Shown here: piece by piece, positions 58,151 to 64,000 of the stretch | Layout of the letters: every line of letters starts with the position of its first letter | Position numbering within the stretch: position 1 is the stretch's first letter | Origin: Lagopus muta | Taxonomy: Eukaryota; Chordata; Aves; Galliformes; Phasianidae | NCBI RefSeq assembly: GCF_023343835.1 | Contig: NC_064437.1 | Coordinates: 19,959,501 to 20,023,500 of the forward strand | DNA length: 64,000 bases | Direction of reading: 5' to 3' | Notes under the pieces: model-generated | Told to the model about the DNA's origin: nothing | What the model saw: only the letters and a program-made list of their open reading frames with translations | The model's database searches: none | Position numbers and translations under genes: made by a program

Positions 58151-60631
58151 CGGCAGTGGCTGCGGGATAAGGTACGGCACTCGTAGAGTCGTCGTCGACT
58201 CGCTGCTTGAAGTCGTAATGCTTCCAAACAAGCGCTAAGGCTCTTAAACCCCGGTGAAAAGGTGGAATGAGTCCTCGAGCGGCTGAGGCCGCTTGTGCTT
58301 GAGCCGTGATGTCTTGAGCTGACGGGGTGAGTAAAAGGAGAAGGAATTCCTGCCGCCGGCTCTCAAGTCGGAGCAGTTTGGGTGCAGGCTCTCTGCCTGC
58401 CGTTGTATCGATATATAGATACTTGAAAGGAGAGTTAATGTTAACGGGTTCGTGGAGAAGTGCTGTCTTCTTTCTTGCATGTGTTCGAATCGCATGCTTT
58501 ACCGGCTGCTCCTGCTTGATGCTGCAGTGAAATTGAGGCAGTAGACGGTTGTCCTTTTTCCTTCTGCGTTGTGCCCCAGCGGTAGAGCTGCCGCCTGCCC
58601 GAGTGCTGCCCCAGTGAAACAGCCCTGCTCCTGCAGTGCCGGGTAGGGGTGGACTGCGGGCAAAGCAAGGTGTGCTGTGAGCTGCAGGTTCACCCCCCGT
58701 TTCCCATGGGGACATGGGATGGCCCTCCCGTTACAGTTATTTCTGTTGTGTGGCTAATTATATTACTCTAATGTTATTACAAAGAAGACTAACTGGAAAT
58801 GTCTCCTGGACTTCTGTGAGAAGACAAAAGTTATTAACAAATATGTAACTACTCAGTTATTCTCTTATTAAAATGTATTCTGCTGTTGTAGAGCTTCCTG
58901 GAGTATCGGCTTTTAATTCTGTAAGTGAAAATAATAACAGAAAATAAAGAGCACCAGAATAGAACTTTGGCTGAATAACTTGTTATTTAACCATTCTAAT
59001 ACACTAGCATGTGCAGTCAGACATTGTTTTCTTCTGTATGGTTGACAGGTAATCAGTTCATTACTGTTCTGTTCTTGTTTTGTGTCTTTTTTTCTCCTCA
59101 GTATTCTTCTTGCAACCAACTTCATTATAAGTGATAGATGGATAACCATCGTAAGGTTAGGCCCTGATGTACTTTTACTGTTCTAATGCAGTCTTTGTGG
59201 CCTTGAAGTCACTTTCATGGGCTGATGTATTTCCTGGATAGTTTGAGTGCAGCTGATTCCAGGTGGGCCAGTGTGAGTGATGTCAAGGAGGTGAGGCAGA
59301 ATGTGCCTCCAGAAAGTGTCAGTGGAAGCATGATGAAGCTGGGAGATGTGCTGAAATAGTGCACTGGATTCAAGCTTTGCAGTTCTTCTACCTCCTTCTA
59401 TCCTGGGGTACAGGTTAAAAATAACAACAGCAGTAAAACATATCAGTGCATCAAAATCCCGGTGAGTGTGTTTGTGCTGGCCTGAAAAAGCTCAACATAC
59501 GCTCAAAGGAAGGTATAGAATTCCTCTGCAGTGATCCCTCAATGCCAATTAAGGGAGTGCTTTTGCTCTCGGCTTAAGAATAAACTAATGGATTTTCATG
59601 GTGGTGATTCAGCAAAGGTCCGAATAAATAAGGAAGAAATTAAATTAACAAGAGTGGCAGCATTTCAAGACTTGTCAGTTAGATGTTTCTTCTTAAAATA
59701 GCGGTCATCTTCTATTTGCATGTGTTTCAGTGTAAGGTGATGATTGTTTTCTGGAAGTAGTCATCTTTGAAGTGTTAGGAAAAGCTTGAAGGACTTGATT
59801 GTGTTTTACTGTGAACACAGCATACAGACTTATCTGAAATGCTGTGTTATACGTGGAAAAACTGACAATGTCTCCTTAATAGCTTCCAGCAATTTTTGTT
59901 ATTGAGGACTAGTATTTTTCAGGGAGATGCTGAGAATGAAGTTCATACTGATACAAACCAATGACCCACTGCCCTTGACTTAAAAGCAAACAAAAAACCA
60001 CTACAGAATCAAACTTGAAGAGCAGCAATATCAACAGGCTATAAACTAGGGTAACATTAGTAGGAAGAAATGCCCTAAGAAGGCTAGCAGCAGTGCAGTC
60101 AAGGCCTGTGTGTAGTGAGTTGTCATGCAAGCAGATTCGGGCAGTCTGACTGAGATCTGGATGTTGCTTATGAATGATTAAAACCCTGATCCTGCAGGCA
60201 GTGTCAACTTCCTGGATGCTGAAGTGGGACACAAATAAGACAAACAAGTTTGAGCTACTGGAAAATATTTTGCACGCCTTAAATCTCTACCATCAAGTTA
60301 CAAAGTCATAGTTCGTATTAATGAGATTCTTTTCTCAGTACAAAAGCTCTTCTGGTTGGTACAGATGTGTGCTTGAAGCGCATTAAAAATCTATGACCAG
60401 ATAAAAATGGCACATAAAGCCCAGGACACAAACTGATTTCCAAAATAAATATCAAAACATCTGAATTGTTTACAGATGTGATTTTGTACATCAATTTTTA
60501 AAACTAGTTTGAAAACATTTATTTGAAAGCAGCCTATGTCTATTGTCTGTGAATATTTCCTGTAGGTGAAGAAAAACTGTATTACAGTACCAAATGTTTT
60601 CAAATAATTCAGTAATTTAAAGTATTTTGAT

Positions 60632-60645
60632 GGGGGGGGGGGGGG
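60632..60645 (+). repeat. Poly-G tract, 14 bases
   Basis: A homopolymer of G in AT-rich DNA of EEIG2 intron 1. Length is likely to vary between individuals or assemblies. Confidence 0.85.
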
Positions 60646-61518
60646 AAACATTGAATAGGCAAGTAGTAGCAGTGTTTAAAATTGAGGGAAATGATGTAGG
60701 AAACTAGGACCCTACAAATCTAAGGCAGATGAATGCATCACAAGCTTTCACTCTACAATATGGAAAAGCTTAAAGTAAGTTGTAAAGTGGAATTAGGTTT
60801 TATTTGTTTTAAGCTGCCAGTCAGCCATCCAATTTTTCTACTGAACTTTTTAGTATGACTTCAGGATCTTTACAGTAGTTTTTGAGATTTTACAACAAAG
60901 CAAATATACAGGGTATATGCCAAGTTATGCTAACAGCCCCCAGTTTTACTAAGAAAACTTACTTAGACCTGGCTTCATATGCAGAAAGGTATCTGTATGC
61001 ATTTTTATTTTTCCCTTGGCCAGTGGTAATAGATATCTATCTCTGAAACTGGATAATTCTCCAGATTCCCAAATGCCACCTATGTGTACACTGTTCACAA
61101 AATCCTGTGTACATAGTGTGTACCATGGAAGAACAATAGATCATCCCAGGGCAGAAATTACACCTGTGAATATTTTAAACAGGAAATACTAGTATTCTAG
61201 GGTACACTTTCAATGAGTATTATGTGCGTTTTTTACAGCTAATACGATGCAGACAAATACATTGGAAGCACAGACTGTCTGCAACTGACCTCACTGTAAA
61301 TACACAAGAAATAGCTGATAAGCCCCAAGGGTAGATCACTGCTTATAGGCTGAGTTGTTCAACCAACAGCAAAAGAGAAGGCTGCATGTGAAGGAAACAG
61401 TTGAGTTTTCTAAACCAAAGGATCTTATTTCTTAAGAGGGTGCTTTCAACATTCTACCGTTTAGGCTGAGGCTACAGTAGTTGTAAACCTGGTAGTTAAA
61501 TTTTCAGTTGGAATTCCA

Positions 61519-61538
61519 CCCCCCCCCCCCCCCCCCCC
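61519..61538 (+). repeat. Poly-C tract, 20 bases
   Basis: A run of 20 C followed by GC, in EEIG2 intron 1. It gives a G20 run on the opposite strand, which can form G-quadruplex or i-motif structures. The exact length may be unreliable. Confidence 0.88.
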
Positions 61539-63904
61539 GCTGTACAAAAGGAGTGAAGGATTTGTGTGTTCTTAGGCTTGTAGTCTTCAGTTTGGTCAAA
61601 TTTCCCTATGTCAGAATTTTGATTTCTGTTATTTTAAGCTGCTTATGGTTCACTTGTTCTTTTATGATCTGTTCAAAACGGTCAGAACTAAGTTGATTAT
61701 TGTATGTGTGTGACAAGAATGTTGATAGAGATGGGGGGGTGCTGAAAATGAATTTTATTTAATCCAGATGTTTTCTCCTGAAGATTCCAGAGAAGTTAGT
61801 ATATGATAAGCTTTTGAGTTCTGAGAGGTAGTTGCAGAGCTTCTGGGTTACATGTAATTATATTCTTATTTCTGAGATACTAGGTGGAAAATTAATTTTC
61901 TGCTGTAGAATTCAATATCTTCTGGACAATAGGTATTTCTTGTTTCTACTGATGCTTGGCTGCCTTTTTGCCAGCCAACTGTAACTACATTTGTTTTGTG
62001 TGGCTGCGGCAAGCACATTTTCTGCCCCAGTAGGCTCTTTAAATTGCTTTCTAATCACTGTTTCTCTTCCTGCTGCTATTGCTTTTGAAAGGGAGAATTT
62101 CTCCTGATAGTCACACAGCTTAAACAGCTTCCTAAACAAACATACTTGTTAAAATGACATACCTGTCACATGGGCTGCTGTCCCTCTCTCTCATCTTCCT
62201 GCACAACATATGAATTCTGTGCGCAGTCTTCAGACTTAGTAATGAGTTGTGCTATTTTTAATAGTTTTTCAACTGCAACCTGATTTGCCGATGGAGAAAA
62301 TGGAATGAAATAAATTTTCAAAAGCTGTGAGACAAGTTAGTGGTAGGAAAAAATAATCCTAAGGCCTCAGTAGCAACCAAGAAAATGTTTGTCTGTATGG
62401 TATTTTGCATGACAAGTAATGGGTTAAAATACAGGTGAAAATGGCTCATTATTGTGAGTCTTCTTACTGTAAGTACTGGTAAGAGATGCAGCAACAGCTA
62501 ATTTGTCAGGAAAAAGTTTCTGGAAAAAGACATGTGACAAGTATCTGTTAAACAATGGAGTTACAGGTTTTTGTAAGCAATGTGCCCCTGTGCTTCACCA
62601 ATGTTACTGTCTCTTGTACTTTTTCTGCTCTCTGTTGAGGAAGGTCTGTCTCTGCCTTCTTTCTAATTTAATAGAAATAGCTGAAGATGAGAATGAAATC
62701 ATTTTCCATCTTTTCTTTAGGTTGTAAAAATGAAGCTCTTCTAACTTCTCCTCCTGGTTCATCCCTATTGTTCCTCATCTTCCACTCTCTGGTCTTGCTA
62801 CAGTGTCTTTTACTGGGGAGACCCAAAACAGGAGTCAGTGCTATAGATAGAGCCTCACAAATGTTCAATGGAGGGAATGGTAACTTCTTTTAAACTGCTG
62901 GCTACAGACTTATTAATAGTTTGCCCTCCACTGTACTAATTCCTGTTTAGGTCTCTACGTTTGCTTTTAACCAGCAATTTTTTGTAAGTAAAAAATAGCC
63001 TAAAGCAGCTCTATTTTCATATTACAATCAGTTTGTACATATTTTATCAGGAATACCTGTCATGAGTACTATTACTTAGATTTAACCTAATTATTATGTG
63101 TAAAAATGTGAAATGGAAGATGATTCCTGTCTTAATGTTGCATATACTAACTGCTGCATGCTGTACTGTAGACAGCAGAGCTTCGCGGGTTTGCGTAGTG
63201 CTGAAATTTGTGAAAAACTGAAGGAAACATTGAAGCTCTGCTTGTAAATGACTGGTTTTGTTTGTGTTTTTGCAATGCTTAGGAAAAATGTTTTTGTTGG
63301 AGGGAATGCATCTTGCATGACTCAGGCATGGATGAAACCATGTTGAAGTCAACTGTCTTTAAAAACAAGAAATAGATGAAGTTCTGTATAAGCTGATTAC
63401 TACAGTGTATTCTTCAGACATGCTGCTCTCAGCTCTAACTTAAAGAAGACTTAATTTAGCATTCTGTTTATTTAGTAACTTACAAATAAGTATAGATTTT
63501 TGAGACGTTATATCCAGCTACAAATGAGCAAAAATGTTCTGTTATTGAAAGATAATGAGGTTAGAACTGGTGCATATACAATTGGGTATAAGTTATTAGG
63601 TTATGTTTGAGGGAACAATCAATGTGGGAGAAGGGGTGAATTTAGATTATTTGAGGAGGAACCAGAGTGAGGAAAAGAGTAAAATAGGTAATGGGACAGA
63701 AAGGGCCACTCACTAGTGCTCTTCAGTGCTTATCTGGTTGTGCCATATTCTTATCAGTGCAGTCTATACTACCTTCACATTAAACTTTTTTCTAATTCAT
63801 TTTCTTGGGTGATAGGCTCTGTTGGTGCGTGTGTGTGTATAGGGGGAGGACGGGAATCTCAGCAACAGCAACTGAAGTCAGACTGTTCAAACAGAAGGGA
63901 GTGA

Positions 63905-64000
63905 AATCATTGACTGGTTTAAGTTGGAAGGGACCTCAAAGATCATCTAGTTCAACCCCCTGCCATGAGCAGGGTTACCAGCTACCAGATCAGGCTGCCC
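63905..64000 (-). mobile_element. CR1 LINE 3' end, cut by window edge
   Basis: The last bases read AAGTTGGAAGGGACCTCAAA, then GATCATCTAGTTCAACCCCC and TGCCATGAGCAGGG, the reverse complement of the CR1 3' terminus. The element continues to the right of the window within EEIG2 intron 1. Confidence 0.88.

Overview
This window is bird nuclear DNA, most likely from a galliform such as chicken. It carries several CR1 LINE fragments in both orientations. It also holds two vertebrate genes that sit side by side elsewhere (human 1p13.3): SLC25A24 and EEIG2 (FAM102B). All ten coding exons of SLC25A24 could be assembled by eye with GT-AG junctions and continuous reading frame. There is no prokaryotic organisation; almost all long open frames outside these exons are chance or antisense shadows.

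Layout. 1-22.8 kb: no gene recognised. It holds A/C-rich intergenic or intronic sequence with homopolymers and a palindromic homeodomain-type site at 5.6 kb. By synteny VAV3 should lie to the left, but its first coding exon is not here. 22.85-23.45 kb: an orphan CpG island with a strong CTCF-type motif. 23.5-29.5 kb: no gene seen; a second CTCF-type motif lies at 26.6 kb. About 29.5-50.48 kb: SLC25A24 on the minus strand, with a likely 3' UTR and poly(A) signals at 29.5-31.9 kb, ten coding exons, a 9.2-kb intron 1 and a CpG-island promoter at 50.1-50.8 kb. 50.8-55.9 kb: intergenic, with a CR1 copy at 51.5-52.35 kb. 55.9-56.02 kb: two divergent TATA boxes inside an 11-bp inverted repeat, where base-composition skew flips sharply. 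57.4-58.15 kb: CpG island with exon 1 of EEIG2 on the plus strand. 58.06-63.9 kb: EEIG2 intron 1. The last ~95 bases are the 3' part of another CR1.

The two genes are head to head. SLC25A24 encodes a 475-residue Ca2+-regulated mitochondrial ATP-Mg/phosphate carrier: four EF-hands followed by three carrier repeats. EEIG2 is represented only by its first 49-50 codons, the start of an N-terminal C2-type domain. No functional link between the two products is implied by the sequence.

The most interesting unexplained signal is at about 55.9-56.0 kb. On its left the plus strand is A/C-rich, on its right T/G-rich, in near mirror image, and the switch falls exactly between two outward-facing TATA boxes. 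This looks like a bidirectional, CpG-free promoter distinct from the two CpG-island promoters. Second is the orphan CpG island with two CTCF-like motifs in divergent orientation, a possible domain boundary between VAV3 and SLC25A24/EEIG2.
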